Assembly: GCA_021396245.1 (NCBI GenBank)
Contig: WNYE01000015.1
Coordinates: forward strand, 1-64,000
Direction: 5' to 3'
Length of the DNA: 64,000 nucleotides
Source: Sporothrix humicola
Lineage: Eukaryota > Ascomycota > Sordariomycetes > Ophiostomatales > Ophiostomataceae
Positions 8,680 through 19,326 of the stretch are shown in pieces; position 1 is the stretch's first letter; each line of letters begins with the position of its first letter. The notes under the pieces were generated by a model. The model had not been told where the DNA came from. It searched no databases and saw only the letters and a list, made by a program, of their open reading frames with translations. Made by a program: the position numbers and the translations under genes.

Positions 8680-10527
8680 TCAGCCTGAAGTTGCCGGTCT
8701 CGGTCTCGGTCCCAGCCTACCACCGCCCAACTCAAATATCCGTGCTGCTTTCATCACACCCAGATCGTCAAACCGTTTCCCAATAATCTGCATTCCCACC
8801 GGTAACATACAGTCTCCATTTAGCGAAGGTACCCATCCACAAGGCACACTGATCGCCGGGTGGCCGGATGCGTTGAAAGGCGACGTGTTGTTGATCGAGC
8901 CAGCAGCCAAACGCAGCAGTCTCTCCACCGAGGATTGCCCTTTGATCTCCCTGTCTTCCAAGTTGGGGAGTGGGGGAGCAACGGCTGGTGCTGTAGGCGT
9001 CACCAACACGTCGTACCCTTCCAGAGCTGCATCGTAGGCAGCCCTCAACTGAAGCACATGGCGCCGGGCCTTGTTTTGGGATGCATACGGGAGCTCTTCT
9101 CCGAGCAAGGTCTCTACCATGTTGGCCAGGACTACAGACGGGTTGTGCTTGGTGACGATGTCGTAGAACTTTTGGCTCTTGTGCGCAGAAGCATCCGGTG
9201 CGACGTGTGGAAGGTCGTGTCCCAAGACATCCGGGGCACGGCCACCAAAAGCATGGGTTGCCATCTGGTTACGGACTGCAGCTGTCCAAATGGCAGCACC
9301 GAGACTATGAAGAGGCACCGACACATCCTCCACCGTTGCACCCATCGCGGCAAAGTGCTTCAGGGCAGCGCCACGGACACACGCTGCGTTGTCTGTATTT
9401 GTACCCGGGATGGCAAATGACTCGGCGATCAGGCCAACCTTGAGTGGCCTGGCTGTCTTTGCCGATTCTGTAAACGTGGCCAGCTCTTCATGATATGCAA
9501 TGACGTTCTCACGGAGAGGAGTCTCAGGCCCCATGCGTGGATCAAGCCCATCATATCCGGCAATGACAGACAGGCAAAGGGCAATGTCCTCCAGGTTCGC
9601 TGCCAGTGGTCCAACGTAGTCAATCATAGGGAGCAGTCCAGCAATACCAGTGTAAGGTACAAGACCGAATGTTGGTTTAAGGCCGTAGATGCCGCAATAG
9701 GAAGCCGGCACACGGATCGACCCGGCTTGGTCGCCGCCAATAGCAAGGGTAATGCCGTCGGGAAATGTGGGTCCCGTGCCGTCATGGCCCGCCGCTCCTT
9801 CTGTTCCTGCCTTTTTAGCAGCAGCAGCAACAACGGCAGCACCCACTAACGCCGCAGAACCACTGCTGCTGCCACCACTGTTGTAGCCCGTCTGCCAAGG
9901 GTTGTGGACAGGTCCCCAGATGGACGAGTATGACATGGGCGAGAGGGAAAAGTGTTCGCATGTGGTCGTACCCTTCAAATTCGCCCCGGCCAGAAGAAGA
10001 CGGCGCACAACAGTGGCGTCAATAGGCGAAATGGGATACTCTGTAGAGGGAGAGATGAACTCGGGCAGAGTGCCCAGAGTCTGAGGGAGCTGACCCACAG
10101 CTAGAGTGTCCTTGACAGCGACTGCCTTTCCTTTGAGGAGGGATGACTCTGGTGCGACGGCTGTCACGTAGCATTGATGACACCATGCGTTGAGAGAATT
10201 GTTGGCAGGGTCGGGGCGACTGAACTTTCGAGGAGAAGCTCTTGTCTCGTGGCCGTTTTTGGTAGGGATAATGCTCAGCCCTGGATCGATGTAATCGGGT
10301 AAAGCATCAATCTGTGTGGCAATTGCATACGATGAACGCAGCCCGAGAAGGTATGCTGTTTCATGCTGGGGTGCAATCTTGAAGCCGTTCTTGCGAGCAA
10401 CATCATGTAACTTGTCGTGGGTAACGACAGGATCATCTCTGGTCTGTTAGCGATGTGGAGTTTGTCTACAGAGAGTTTCAATAGTGGTGTCTTACGCTGT
10501 AGGATCTGATAGCGATGCAAGAGACAT
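8680..10527 (-). CDS. Amidase signature family hydrolase
   Basis: Exon 1 is 10527-10496, the intron 10495-10439 (GTAAGA..CCAG), and exon 2 10438-8680, giving 596 residues. The Ser-cisSer-Lys triad of amidase-signature enzymes is visible: Lys120 in AVKD, the cis-Ser in G-G-S-S-S-G (199-204), and nucleophile Ser251 in G-G-D-Q-A-G-S-I-R. An N-terminal extension of about 100 residues precedes the catalytic domain. The enzyme should hydrolyse a carboxamide to acid plus ammonia or amine; the substrate is unknown. It is the left end of a putative catabolic cluster and shares an 826-bp bidirectional promoter with the isocitrate-lyase-like gene, where copies of the cluster motif lie. Confidence 0.88.
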
Positions 10528-11353
10528 GGTGATGTTGAAGTGCTATTGACTGTTGCAATGATCGTTTCTTTTTGGGCTTGGATGACAATTTACTGAGATG
10601 AGGAAGCTACAAACACGTCTATTCCACCATCAGATATACCAAGTAAACCCTGCATCTTGCTCCGTACTCGCTCGTAGGCCAACTGCCGACAAATGTTGAC
10701 AAAAGCTAATGCCAACACAAAAGCAGAAACATTACTCTAAACGGACTCTCGAAGAAAGTGTTGAATCAACGTGCGATCAGAGGTATTGTTAAACATCGTT
10801 CTCCGAAGAACCCATGACGGGCCACTTCTAGCCAAGCGCAAACGCTAACAAATAGTGCATTGTCCGACGGATTCATTGTTCGACGGATATGGGCTGTTAT
10901 CGAGAGATAGCTTCTTTGAACACAAGTGCCGGCCGGATTTGTGGGTACGCTCTTAACGTCATTCTCCGATCGAATAATATCCGATATTATTCCTTGGGAC
11001 ATCTTGATCTCCGTCTTACACCTTTGTCTTGACACAGGACAGTTTTTCATTTAGGAAACTATCACAGAATCTAAAACTCTACAACTGGAGAAGATGAATC
11101 AGAAAAGACAGTCCGGACATTGTTATGGGCAACTTAATGGACAATTTGATGGGCATCACAGTGAACAATCACCATTCTCCGTCCGATATAGGAGGAAGTG
11201 GAATGGTGTTCTCATTTACACTTTACACAAAACTAATAATGTGGTTCGTAGACTTGTTTTGATGGGTGTCACTGTCTGGTGTAAACATCGCCAACATCGC
11301 CAACATCGCCAGCTGCTTGTGCACATTCGAACCTTACATCAATCAACGACACA
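10528..11353. promoter_or_regulatory. Bidirectional promoter with repeated TCCGA elements
   Basis: This is the 826-bp region between amidase (minus) and the isocitrate-lyase-like gene (plus). It holds ATTGTCCGACGGAT at 10859-10872 and its near-copy ATTGTTCGACGGAT at 10875-10888, ATTCTCCGATCGA at 10961-10973, a palindrome at 10973-10991 containing CCGATATTA, and ATTCTCCGTCCGATATA at 11174-11190. A 9-bp repeat (ACATCGCCA, about 3 copies) lies at 11286-11313. The elements contain CCG/CGG triplets of the kind bound by Zn2Cys6 factors. Confidence 0.6.
10973..10991. promoter_or_regulatory. Palindrome AATAATATC-C-GATATTATT
   Basis: Perfect 9-bp inverted arms around a single C, directly following ATTCTCCGATCG. 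The right arm overlaps CCGATATTA, which recurs at 15928-15936 and 19601-19609. It is a candidate operator for a dimeric regulator. Confidence 0.5.
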
Positions 11354-12970
11354 ATGACCATCGCATCGAGTGAGACGCTCGAGGCCGAGCAGGCTTCTTT
11401 TGACGCCACCATCCGTGACATCGAGGCCTGGTGGCAGACACCCCGCCAGCAGCATGTCAAGCGGCCCTGGACAGCCCGCACCGTCGCAGCCCTCCGTGGC
11501 TCGCAGGCGCTGCCGTGCGTGTCGTCGCCCGCCGCTCTCAAGCTCTGGGCCATGCTCAAGGAGCACCACAAGAACAAGACGTCTGAGCTCACGTTTGGTG
11601 CCACCGACCCCGTTGGCGTGAGCCAGATGGCCAAGTACATGCGGACGGTCTACGTGTCCGGCGGTCTTTCTGGCTTTAGCGAGAACAGCTACCCGGGCAT
11701 GGACCACGCCGACTACCCCTGGGACACGGTGCCCAAGGTCGTGGACAAGCTGTTCCGGGGCCAGGTGTGGCACGACCAGAGACAGCGCCAGCTTCGCATG
11801 GCCATGACGCTCGAGGAGCGCAAGAATGCAGAGCACTGGGACTACCTGATGCCCATTATCGCTGACGGGGACATGGGCTTCGGCTCGCTGACAGTGGGCA
11901 TGAAGGCCGCCAAGGCACTCGCCGAACTGGGTGCGGCTGCCATCCACATTGATGATCTGGCCCTGGGCCTCAAGAAGTTCACGACGGGCCAGGGCCGGAC
12001 GGTTGTTCCGACCTCCGAGTACGCGGACCGCGTCAAGGCGATTCGGCTGCAGCTCGACGTGCTGGGCGCCGAGACGTTGATTTTTGCGCGCTGCGACACG
12101 GATCATGCCGAATTTATCACGTCTGTCGCCGACGCCCGGGATCACGCCTACATTGTTGGCGCCACCAACCCGGACTTCCTCAAAAGACACTATACTCTGC
12201 GCCAGGCCATCGACGAGGCAATTGAGGCTGGAAAGTCTGCGGCCGAAGCTCGTGCTTCATGGCTGGAAGAGGCGGGCCTTGCAACATTTGACGAGGCGGT
12301 TGCGAACGCTGCCAAGGCTGCTGGACTTTCTGACAAGGTTTCTGACAAGGTCTCTGAATACACAGCGCGCACCGGCTATGGCACGTCCCTCCAACAGCGC
12401 CGTGCTGCTGCCAAGGATGTCCTGGGCCTTGACGTGGCCTTTGACTGGGAGCTTCCTCGGTCTGCTCAGGGCCAGTATCTCTTCCGCCAGACCGTCCAAA
12501 CCATTGTTGAGCGTGCCCTTGTGGTAGCCCCTCTTTCTGATCTGTCTTGGGCTCGCATGGATCTGCCCAACTACCACGACCTCAAGGCATACCACGAAGC
12601 AGTGACGGCTGCCCTTGGCCCCGAACGCATGTTTGCTTTTGCCTGGGGTGGCGAGTGGCCGTTCCCCGAGAGTGCTGGCTGGACGGATGAGCGCCGCAAG
12701 AATGCATCCAAGATTTTGTCCGAGTTTGGCGTTGTGTGGCAGGTGCAGCCCATGTACATGATCCAGGGTGTCAACATGGAGATTGAGCGTGCTGCCGCCA
12801 TCTGGACGGCCGGTGGCATGGGTGCGTACTACGAGCAAATTCAGACCCCGGCTGTGACCCGCAAGCCTTTCAAGGTTGATGGCTATGAGAAGATGAGCTG
12901 GTGTGGTGGCATCTTGAGTGACGCATTCTTTTCCGCCGTGGCTGGCGAGGAGATTGCCAAGGAGGTGTAA
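11354..12970 (+). CDS. Isocitrate lyase-like protein lacking the catalytic Cys motif
   Basis: A 538-residue single-exon protein, co-linear with fungal isocitrate lyase (Mg-binding region reading IIADGDMGFG, then AAIHIDDLALG, ARCDTD, and the eukaryotic mid-insert). The hallmark KKCGH is replaced by K207-K-F-T-T211, so both the catalytic Cys and the His are gone. The usual E-D-Q is D-D-L, and the S-P-S-F-N-W succinate/glyoxylate-binding motif is replaced by a GGEWPFPESAGW stretch. It is therefore unlikely to be a glyoxylate-cycle enzyme. The fold may perform another C-C or C-P bond reaction on a 2-oxo or hydroxy acid. No peroxisomal SKL-type end is seen (it ends KEV). It sits in a cluster with an aldolase and 2-hydroxyacid dehydrogenase. 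The superfamily call is firm; the reaction is unknown. Confidence 0.85.
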   Translation: MTIASSETLEAEQASFDATIRDIEAWWQTPRQQHVKRPWTARTVAALRGSQALPCVSSPAALKLWAMLKEHHKNKTSELTFGATDPVGVSQMAKYMRTVYVSGGLSGFSENSYPGMDHADYPWDTVPKVVDKLFRGQVWHDQRQRQLRMAMTLEERKNAEHWDYLMPIIADGDMGFGSLTVGMKAAKALAELGAAAIHIDDLALGLKKFTTGQGRTVVPTSEYADRVKAIRLQLDVLGAETLIFARCDTDHAEFITSVADARDHAYIVGATNPDFLKRHYTLRQAIDEAIEAGKSAAEARASWLEEAGLATFDEAVANAAKAAGLSDKVSDKVSEYTARTGYGTSLQQRRAAAKDVLGLDVAFDWELPRSAQGQYLFRQTVQTIVERALVVAPLSDLSWARMDLPNYHDLKAYHEAVTAALGPERMFAFAWGGEWPFPESAGWTDERRKNASKILSEFGVVWQVQPMYMIQGVNMEIERAAAIWTAGGMGAYYEQIQTPAVTRKPFKVDGYEKMSWCGGILSDAFFSAVAGEEIAKEV

Positions 12971-13497
12971 ATAAAGAGTAAAGAGCTGTTATGTACTCCA
13001 TAGACAAAGCACATCATGCATTAAACAATTAATTGCTTACAATTTTGGACAAACTCGCCCAGCACAAAATTACGTTGCTACTATCGTAACTCGATGAAAC
13101 TATTTCATGGCACAATTCGCTGGATGGAAAACAAGACCACCAAACAGAATCTAAAGAAAACAGCGAACAGCTTAGAGGAAGAGTACGGCCCCGCCGTTGA
13201 CGGCGCTAGTCCGCCATCGATTCTCAGATTGATGCAATACTTAAAACTGCGACAAAACTCCGAAATGTTACAGGCTTGTCCGAAGAGGGCCGACAAAGCC
13301 CATTCTCCGTTCTTGCTTCCATCCGGTCTCGCAGAAGATATTTTGTAGGGAGTAGTCATCATTGTTTTGTTTGATTATAACAGCATACTTATGGCTTAAG
13401 AAAGCATCTCAAGTTTGAATAAACGAGACCAACAAACATCAAACAGACGAGCATTCACATTCACGGGATTATTCTTTTTTATACAACAACAATCAAC
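12971..13497. promoter_or_regulatory. Aldolase promoter with TTGTCCGA
   Basis: A 527-bp gap between two plus-strand genes. TTGTCCGA occurs at 13276-13283 and ATTCTCCG at 13302-13309, about 190-220 bp before the aldolase start. The small ORFs here do not look coding. Confidence 0.5.
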
Positions 13498-14446
13498 ATG
13501 GTTTATCCAGAGGACAACAGGACGTGGCAGATACTACAAGCTGCACGCAAAAACGGTTACGCTGTTGGCGGATTTTGCGTGTAAGTGACAATTATCTTTT
13601 GAATAATCTTTTGAGGATTCCAAGGTCTCTCCAGCCCCTTATCACACTGCTCACACCCTCAGATACAATGTCGAGGGCGTGCTTGCCGTCATCCGCGCCG
13701 CAGAACGCTGTCGCTCACCGGCCATCATCCAGCTCTTCCCCTGGTCGATGCATTTCCAGGGTCCCGCATTTGTCCGCTACGTTGCCGACGTTGCCCACGC
13801 CGCTTCCGTCCCCATTGCCGTCCACCTCGACCACTGCCTTCAACCCAGCGATGCCGACCTCGCACTCGAAAAGTGTGCCTTTGACTCCATCATGGTCGAC
13901 GGCTCCTTGTTTGAAGAAGAAGAGAACATTCGCTACGTCAAGGGCATCGTCGACCGTGCAGCCAAGCAGAATGTGACAATCGAGGCCGAGCTTGGCCGCA
14001 TGGAGGGCGGTGAAGATGGTATTCCGTTCTTGGAGCTGGAGGCGGTTTTGACCAAACCGCAGGACGCGGCACGGTTTGTCCGCGAGACGGGCACCCATTT
14101 TCTTGCACCGAGCTTTGGCAATGTCCATGGTCCGTATGGTCCGGGCGGTGCCGAGAAATGGTGGCAAGTGGACCGTCTGCAGAAAATCCACGAGGCTGTC
14201 GGGAAAGACGTGCCTCTGGTCTTGCACGGCACGCATCCCCTGTCCGACGAGCTGGTGCAAAAGTCCATGGAGTACGGCATGGTCAAGATCAACCAGAACC
14301 GCAATGTGCGCCTGGAATATCACAAGTTTGTCGAGGACAACTGCGCTACAAAGGAGCTGACGGCACTCCAGAGCGAAGGTGTCCAAGTCTACTCGCAGGA
14401 GATTGAGCGCATGATGCATGTTTTCAAGTCGGCAGGAAAGGCATAG
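13498..14446 (+). CDS. Class II (zinc) aldolase, fructose/tagatose-bisphosphate type
   Basis: Exon 1 is 13498-13580, the intron 13581-13662 (GTAAGT..CTCAG), and exon 2 13663-14446, giving 288 residues. The class II aldolase barrel is clear: AVHLDHC with the catalytic Asp and a Zn-ligand His, IEAELGRMEGGED, FGNVHGPYGPGG with another Zn-ligand His, VLHGTHPL with the third, and VKINQNRN for phosphate binding. These enzymes make or break a C-C bond to dihydroxyacetone phosphate or a related ketone using Zn2+. At 288 residues it resembles bacterial GatY/KbaY-type enzymes more than the 360-residue glycolytic fungal aldolase, so a specialised catabolic substrate is more likely than housekeeping glycolysis. 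Confidence 0.88.
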
Positions 14447-14821
14447 TGGAGGAAGTGTGTCCCAGTAATGTTAGAGTAATGTTAGAGCCAATACAAAAAC
14501 AGGACTTGGTATTGTTCAAGTGCAGACGGAAACACAGCCGAGAATAAAATGGGAATAAAATAAAATAATAAACAAAACTCAAATCAGCCATCCGGCAGAT
14601 CTCTCACCCCACTTCTTCTCCTGCGTACTCCGTCTTGTGACCTTTGTCTGGTTCCTTGCCTTCTTTGCTCAATCTCGTACAAAAACAGAAAGTCGTTTAA
14701 TAAAAGACGCGGGCTGAGTGTCCGTGCTCGCTTCAATTGTGCGGTGCATCGCCTGACTTTGAATAGGACTAAAATACACATTCTTTAAAAGTAAATTCCC
14801 AGAAATATTGCCGCCTACCAT
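14447..14821. other. Intergenic region, convergent 3' ends
   Basis: A 375-bp gap between aldolase (plus) and SDR (minus). It has a duplicated GTTAGAGTAAT-like string near 14469-14489 and A/T-rich AATAAAAT signals near 14543-14575 suited to polyadenylation. No gene was seen. Confidence 0.4.
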
Positions 14822-15725
14822 CTAACCAGTCGACGACGTGATACCACCATCGACGACAATGGGCTGGCCCGTAATGTAGCGCGCCTGCTGTGAGGCCAAA
14901 AACGCGGCCGCCATGGCCACATCCCACGAATCGCCCATGTGGCCCATGGGGACGGCCGCGTTGCGCTTCGCCTTGAAACCGGCCAAGTCACCGCCAGCAT
15001 ACTTGTCTGCCAGGAGGCCAACCAGCGGCGTATCCATCAGACCGGGCACGACCACATTGAGGCGGACGCCCTTGGCGGCATACAGAACCGCCGTCGCCTT
15101 GGTGAACTGGATGACGGCGGCCTTGGTGGCAGAGTAGGCCACTTGCGGCTTGCCGATGTAGCGAAGACCAGCGATGGACGCCACATTGACGACGACGCCG
15201 CCGCCTTGACCGTCTTTCTTTTCGAGGAGAGGCAGGACATGGTGGCAGCACAGATAGACCGACTTGAGGTTGACGTCGACCTGGGCATCCCAGACGTTCT
15301 CGGCCATTTCGGCGGGTCCACCGGGCTCGGAGCGGCCGACATTGTTGACCAGGATATCGATTCTGCCGTACTTTTCGATGCAGGCATCGACGGCGGCCTT
15401 GACGGACTCGTTTTGGGTGACGTTGGCGCTGATGACAGTAATCTCGCCGCCCTCGGCGCGGATGCGGGACGCGGTATGTTGGGCGGCGGCAAGACTCAAA
15501 TCACAGCCAAAGATGCGTGCACCATTACGGGCGAGGATACGGGCTGTGGCAGCACCATTTCCCCACATGCTCTGGTCTCCTGTCTGGCCAATGCCGGTCA
15601 CTGTTGACGTTAGCCTTGTATATGATGAAGGGAAATGTGTGTTTAGGAGTAAAGGAGTACCTACGAAATACTACCTTTCCCTTGATGTCAGGGTAGGATG
15701 GGAACTGAACGTCATCGGAGGCCAT
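14822..15725 (-). CDS. Short-chain dehydrogenase/reductase
   Basis: Exon 1 is 15725-15665, the intron 15664-15601 (donor GTAGGT, CTAAC branch, CAACAG acceptor), and exon 2 15600-14822, giving 279 residues. The splice restores VVFLTGIGQTG, the SDR dinucleotide-binding turn. The usual short TGxxxGxG is expanded by about six residues (GDQSMWGNG), which is somewhat unusual. NNVG and the active site Ser...Y-S-A-T-K are present, as is the C-terminal VDGG. It should reversibly oxidise an alcohol with NAD(P)+; the substrate is unknown. Its promoter carries TTGTCCGATATTA at 15924-15936, the fullest form of the cluster motif. Confidence 0.9.
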
Positions 15726-16471
15726 AGTTGACTGTGGTAAAATTTTGTGCTCTTTCTACGTTCGGTTTTCTGGATATGAATATGTCAATCTTCAAACGTT
15801 GATAATACAGTAAGCCTCCTGGTGTGCGGCACGGCATAACTGCTCACATCGATTGCTTATAAGAGACATTGTTTTTCAGACCAAACTCTCAAGCTCCGTG
15901 AGCGGTCTTGATGATTTTTCTCGTTGTCCGATATTACGTCACAAAAGTAACAAAATACAACGAGCAAAGCACCGGAGTAAGCATGGCATTTCGGAAATTG
16001 GACATGCCTTGATATCCGAAAGACTACCGGACAAAAGACAAAAACCGGATATCTCATCACGCCTGATATCTGAACTAACAATCAGATACGACTAGTATTG
16101 GACTCTCTGGATGCATGCATTCCCCGGCCATTTCTCGGTATCAAACAGACTTGCGTCTTACACGACAAATCCGACGACAATTCCGACGAAAACACGGACC
16201 ACCCTGACCACTGTGTATACGACTCATCACACGTAACGATCCGTCTGCACCCCGCACGATAACGCGTGGCAAAGTATGGAGAAAGTACGGAGACACGATA
16301 CAACACGATACACCAGTGGATTTGTTGTGTAAGCTGCATTACTACCTAGTGTTGTCAACCTATCAAACTATCGACTGCCGCCACTGCCCATTCCCATCCG
16401 GTTTTCCCATCCGGTTTTCCATCCCTGTCTGTAGTCTTACATCCTCATCTACTATGTCGTACATCGGCTTC
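15726..16471. promoter_or_regulatory. SDR promoter with TTGTCCGATATTA
   Basis: A 746-bp gap upstream of the SDR gene and downstream of the permease, both minus strand. TTGTCCGATATTA at 15924-15936 is about 200 bp upstream of the SDR start. Related TATCCGAAAG and ACCGGATATC strings lie at about 16012-16053. No gene was seen. Confidence 0.5.
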
Positions 16472-18094
16472 TTACAGAATCTTGGAGATAACCTTTTGCA
16501 GCTTGGTCTTGTTCTTGTGCTCCGGATCATCACGCTCATCACCAGCCACGCGGCCGGTGTACAGGTCCATCTCTTCAATGGCCACCATCTTGGTTTTCTT
16601 CACCAGCTTCCAAAACAAGAAGAAGACGGTAAAGATGGGGATGCCCACGTAGGCCGAGACAAAGTTCTGGGCGCTCCAGTTGCCATGCGTAAAGACGGCA
16701 AAGCCGTTGAACAGCAAGACAATGACAAAGAAGATGAGGCCGAACCAGGCCGTGTACGGCTGGAACGGGCCCCTGAAGGGGAGCGACGTGCGCTCGATGC
16801 CCTGGGCCACAAGAGCGCGGCGGAAGCGCGTGTAGGCATAACACAAACAAGTCCACGTCAGCAGGTACGAGGTGGCCACGAGCCCGGACAGCCAGTGGAA
16901 GACATTGGACGACGCCGACGACACCGTCATGTAGGCCAGGAGACCAAAGACGGCGGTGATGCCGACGCAATAATACGGAACGCCCTGGCGGTTGCACTGC
17001 AGCAAGAACTGCGGCGCCTGGCGCTGCTGGGCCATGGCGAACAGGTAGCGGGAGCCCGTGTACAGATTGGCATTGGCCGACGAGGCAGCCGACGTGATGA
17101 GGACGGCGTTGATCAGAGACGGCAGAACGGGGATGCCGGCCGACTGGATGGCAATGACCCAGGGCGACGCCTTGACTCCGGTGCCGTTGACCAGGTCGGG
17201 GTCGTTGGACGGGACAAGCAGGCCGACAAAGAAGGCACCGAGAACATAAAACATGACCAGACGCCAGAGAACGCGGCGGATGGCCTTGGGGATGGCGCGG
17301 GTTGGGTTGTGCGTCTCGCCGGCAGCAACGGCGACTTGCTCAGCGCCACCGAAAGCATAGGCAGCACTGATCAGAGTGCTGAAGAGACCCAGGAAGCGGC
17401 CCGTGTTGCCCGTCGCAATGTACTCGTTCATGGCGCCCGGGTGGACCCAGTAGCGGAAGCCGATGCGGTCGTGGCTGGGACCGCCGCCCAGATCAAGGAC
17501 GAGGCCCAGGATCAAAAGGCCGATGATCGTGATAATCTTGAGCGAGGCAAAGAAAAACTCGGCTTCGCCGTAGATGGCCACAGCACAAAAGTTGAGGGCA
17601 AAGACGATGACCAGAACAATCGAGATCCAGGCAGCCGGATTAATGTCGGTCCAGAACTGGACGAGAAGCACGGCGCCGGCCGTCTCGGCAGCAATGGCAA
17701 TGGCACAGTTGTACCACTGGTTCCAGCCGACCGAAAAGCCGAGGGCAGGGTCGACGAAACGGGTGCAGCTCTGGGCAATCATGCCGGGCAGCGGGAGCAG
17801 CGAGGCCATCTCACCGACACCCTGCATCATGGCCCAGATGGCCATCGACGTGAAGAGGTAGCCCAGAAAGAGCGAGAGAGGACCGCCGGTAGCGAGAGCA
17901 CTTCCGATGCCGACGAAAAGACCGACACCGATGGTGCCACCGATGGCAATAAACTGCACATGGCGCTCCTTGAGGCCACGGTTGAGGTGGCCGTGGATCT
18001 CATCGACCTGGGCGTTGGCCTGGCTGTCGATCTTTTCAAGGTCGTCTGCATTTTGGGGCGTCGCCATTATGACGGTGTCCTTCTTCTCGTCCAT
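16472..18094 (-). CDS. Amino-acid permease (YAT/APC family)
   Basis: Starting at the ATG at 18094, the product has 540 residues. The N-terminal cytosolic tail ends in HLNRGLKERHVQFIAIGGTIGVGLF, the entry to TM1 of yeast-type amino-acid permeases. About 12 hydrophobic segments follow, with GE-x-ASLLP in TM3 and GYLFTSM, all APC features. The lysine-rich C-terminal tail is cytosolic. The protein imports an amino acid or related compound by proton symport at the plasma membrane; specificity is unknown. It is divergent from the cupin gene across 18095-18897, which carries two copies of TTGTCCGA, so its substrate may be the pathway's starting compound. A long antisense ORF on the plus strand is a shadow of this gene. 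Confidence 0.9.
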   Translation of the reverse strand: MDEKKDTVIMATPQNADDLEKIDSQANAQVDEIHGHLNRGLKERHVQFIAIGGTIGVGLFVGIGSALATGGPLSLFLGYLFTSMAIWAMMQGVGEMASLLPLPGMIAQSCTRFVDPALGFSVGWNQWYNCAIAIAAETAGAVLLVQFWTDINPAAWISIVLVIVFALNFCAVAIYGEAEFFFASLKIITIIGLLILGLVLDLGGGPSHDRIGFRYWVHPGAMNEYIATGNTGRFLGLFSTLISAAYAFGGAEQVAVAAGETHNPTRAIPKAIRRVLWRLVMFYVLGAFFVGLLVPSNDPDLVNGTGVKASPWVIAIQSAGIPVLPSLINAVLITSAASSANANLYTGSRYLFAMAQQRQAPQFLLQCNRQGVPYYCVGITAVFGLLAYMTVSSASSNVFHWLSGLVATSYLLTWTCLCYAYTRFRRALVAQGIERTSLPFRGPFQPYTAWFGLIFFVIVLLFNGFAVFTHGNWSAQNFVSAYVGIPIFTVFFLFWKLVKKTKMVAIEEMDLYTGRVAGDERDDPEHKNKTKLQKVISKIL

Positions 18095-18897
18095 TGCAAG
18101 TAGTGCCTGTGTTGAGAGTGTTGAGAGAGAGGAAAAGGAAATCAAAGGAAGAAAGGAAGGTGGTGAAAATCAAAGATGATGTGTGGTGATGAAGAAGAGA
18201 CGAGACAACTGGGAACCGAGCTTGAGAACGAGTTTGTGAACAAGTCTGAGTCTGCCGGTCGATCTCATCTCTCTGAAATCAAAATCTCACACCGAAGTCG
18301 CCTCTTGATCTTTATACTTTATATCTAGAGACTCGGTGAGACCAAGTTGGTCGAAGAGCAGATAGAGCGGCAGCCCTGTTCAAGACTATCGTTCCACCGT
18401 CCGCCGTCTCTCGTCCATCCCCGTCTTCTCTCCTCACCTTTCGTGTTGTTGCGCTAGCGTCCTGTCGTCAAAACGTTAGCCCAGGATAAGCCTTGCGGGG
18501 AATGTTATCTTGACGTTTTCCAACGACTAACACTAACAGACCAAAATGAAGCACTAACTCGCTAAGAACACACTTGCCCCTATCTCAACAGTGGCTCCAC
18601 TGATTACTCTGGTCGGACAATGCAAACACGAGGCAAACAAAGCGGAGAAGCACTAGTGGTGATCCTTCAACGAGGACGAATTGTCCGATAAATACAACGT
18701 GATGAGCGATACAAGATACAACGCCGTTATATAACATGATGCACGAGACTTTGTTCAAAATGTCACGGCGATAACAGTCTTGCACAGCGAATAGCAATAA
18801 CAATATTGTCCATCGTCTACTTTGATCATCACCACCATTACGCCACAATCCCAATCTACTCTCTACTCTCTTCCTATCAACGTCCTCCTTCCTCACA
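18095..18897. promoter_or_regulatory. Bidirectional promoter, permease / cupin, two TTGTCCGA sites
   Basis: An 803-bp divergent promoter. TCGGACAA (minus-strand TTGTCCGA) is at 18613-18620 and TTGTCCGA at 18681-18688. A TATA-like string (minus strand ATATAAAGTATAAAG) at about 18308-18322 faces the permease. Confidence 0.55.
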
Positions 18898-19326
18898 ATG
18901 GCCTTTGTCCAAAAAGAGTTTTGCACGCGCCCGGCGCATCCTCCAGTCGGTGCCACGCCCGTCTCTCTGGAAGAGGCCGTGGCTGCCAGCAAGAGCGGCG
19001 ATGGCAGGCCCGACCAGTGGTACACGATTGGCCCCGGCATCTGGGAGCTGCTGCTCAACGGCGACCCCGCTTCCGACTACAAGGCTGTCCTGCAGTGGTA
19101 CGAACCCAACACCAAGTCCGTCGATCCCGTCTCCATCATCACACACACATACATTGAGGAGGTCAACTTTATCCAGGGCGGACTGTCGGACGTGACCCTG
19201 GGCGAGGGATGGGGCCCTGGTGCCTATGCATACCGTCTGCCGGGCATGAAGCACGGACCGTACCAGGCCTCGCCGGCGGGGTGTCTTCAGTTTGTGAAGC
19301 TAGTTCCGGTGAAGGAGGCGACATGA
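18898..19326 (+). CDS. Cupin-domain protein (ChrR-like)
   Basis: A 142-residue single-exon protein with a good ATG context. It has the short beta-rich pattern of one cupin barrel: HTYIEEVNFIQGGLSD, then GEGWGPGAYAYRLPGMKHGPY, as in the metal-binding halves of ChrR-type cupins. His, Glu and His are available to bind a metal. Cupins of this size act as isomerases, dioxygenases or metabolite-binding proteins. Here a small enzyme step in the surrounding pathway is plausible but unproven. It is divergent from the amino-acid permease and 381 bp ahead of the 2-hydroxyacid dehydrogenase. Confidence 0.75.
   Translation: MAFVQKEFCTRPAHPPVGATPVSLEEAVAASKSGDGRPDQWYTIGPGIWELLLNGDPASDYKAVLQWYEPNTKSVDPVSIITHTYIEEVNFIQGGLSDVTLGEGWGPGAYAYRLPGMKHGPYQASPAGCLQFVKLVPVKEAT

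Noticed and set aside
11354..12970. Glyoxylate-cycle isocitrate lyase
   Set aside because: The catalytic KKCGH and the substrate motif are absent, so only superfamily membership is claimed.
16316..18103. A 595-residue plus-strand ORF
   Set aside because: It is antisense to the amino-acid permease, low complexity and charged, with no family motif.
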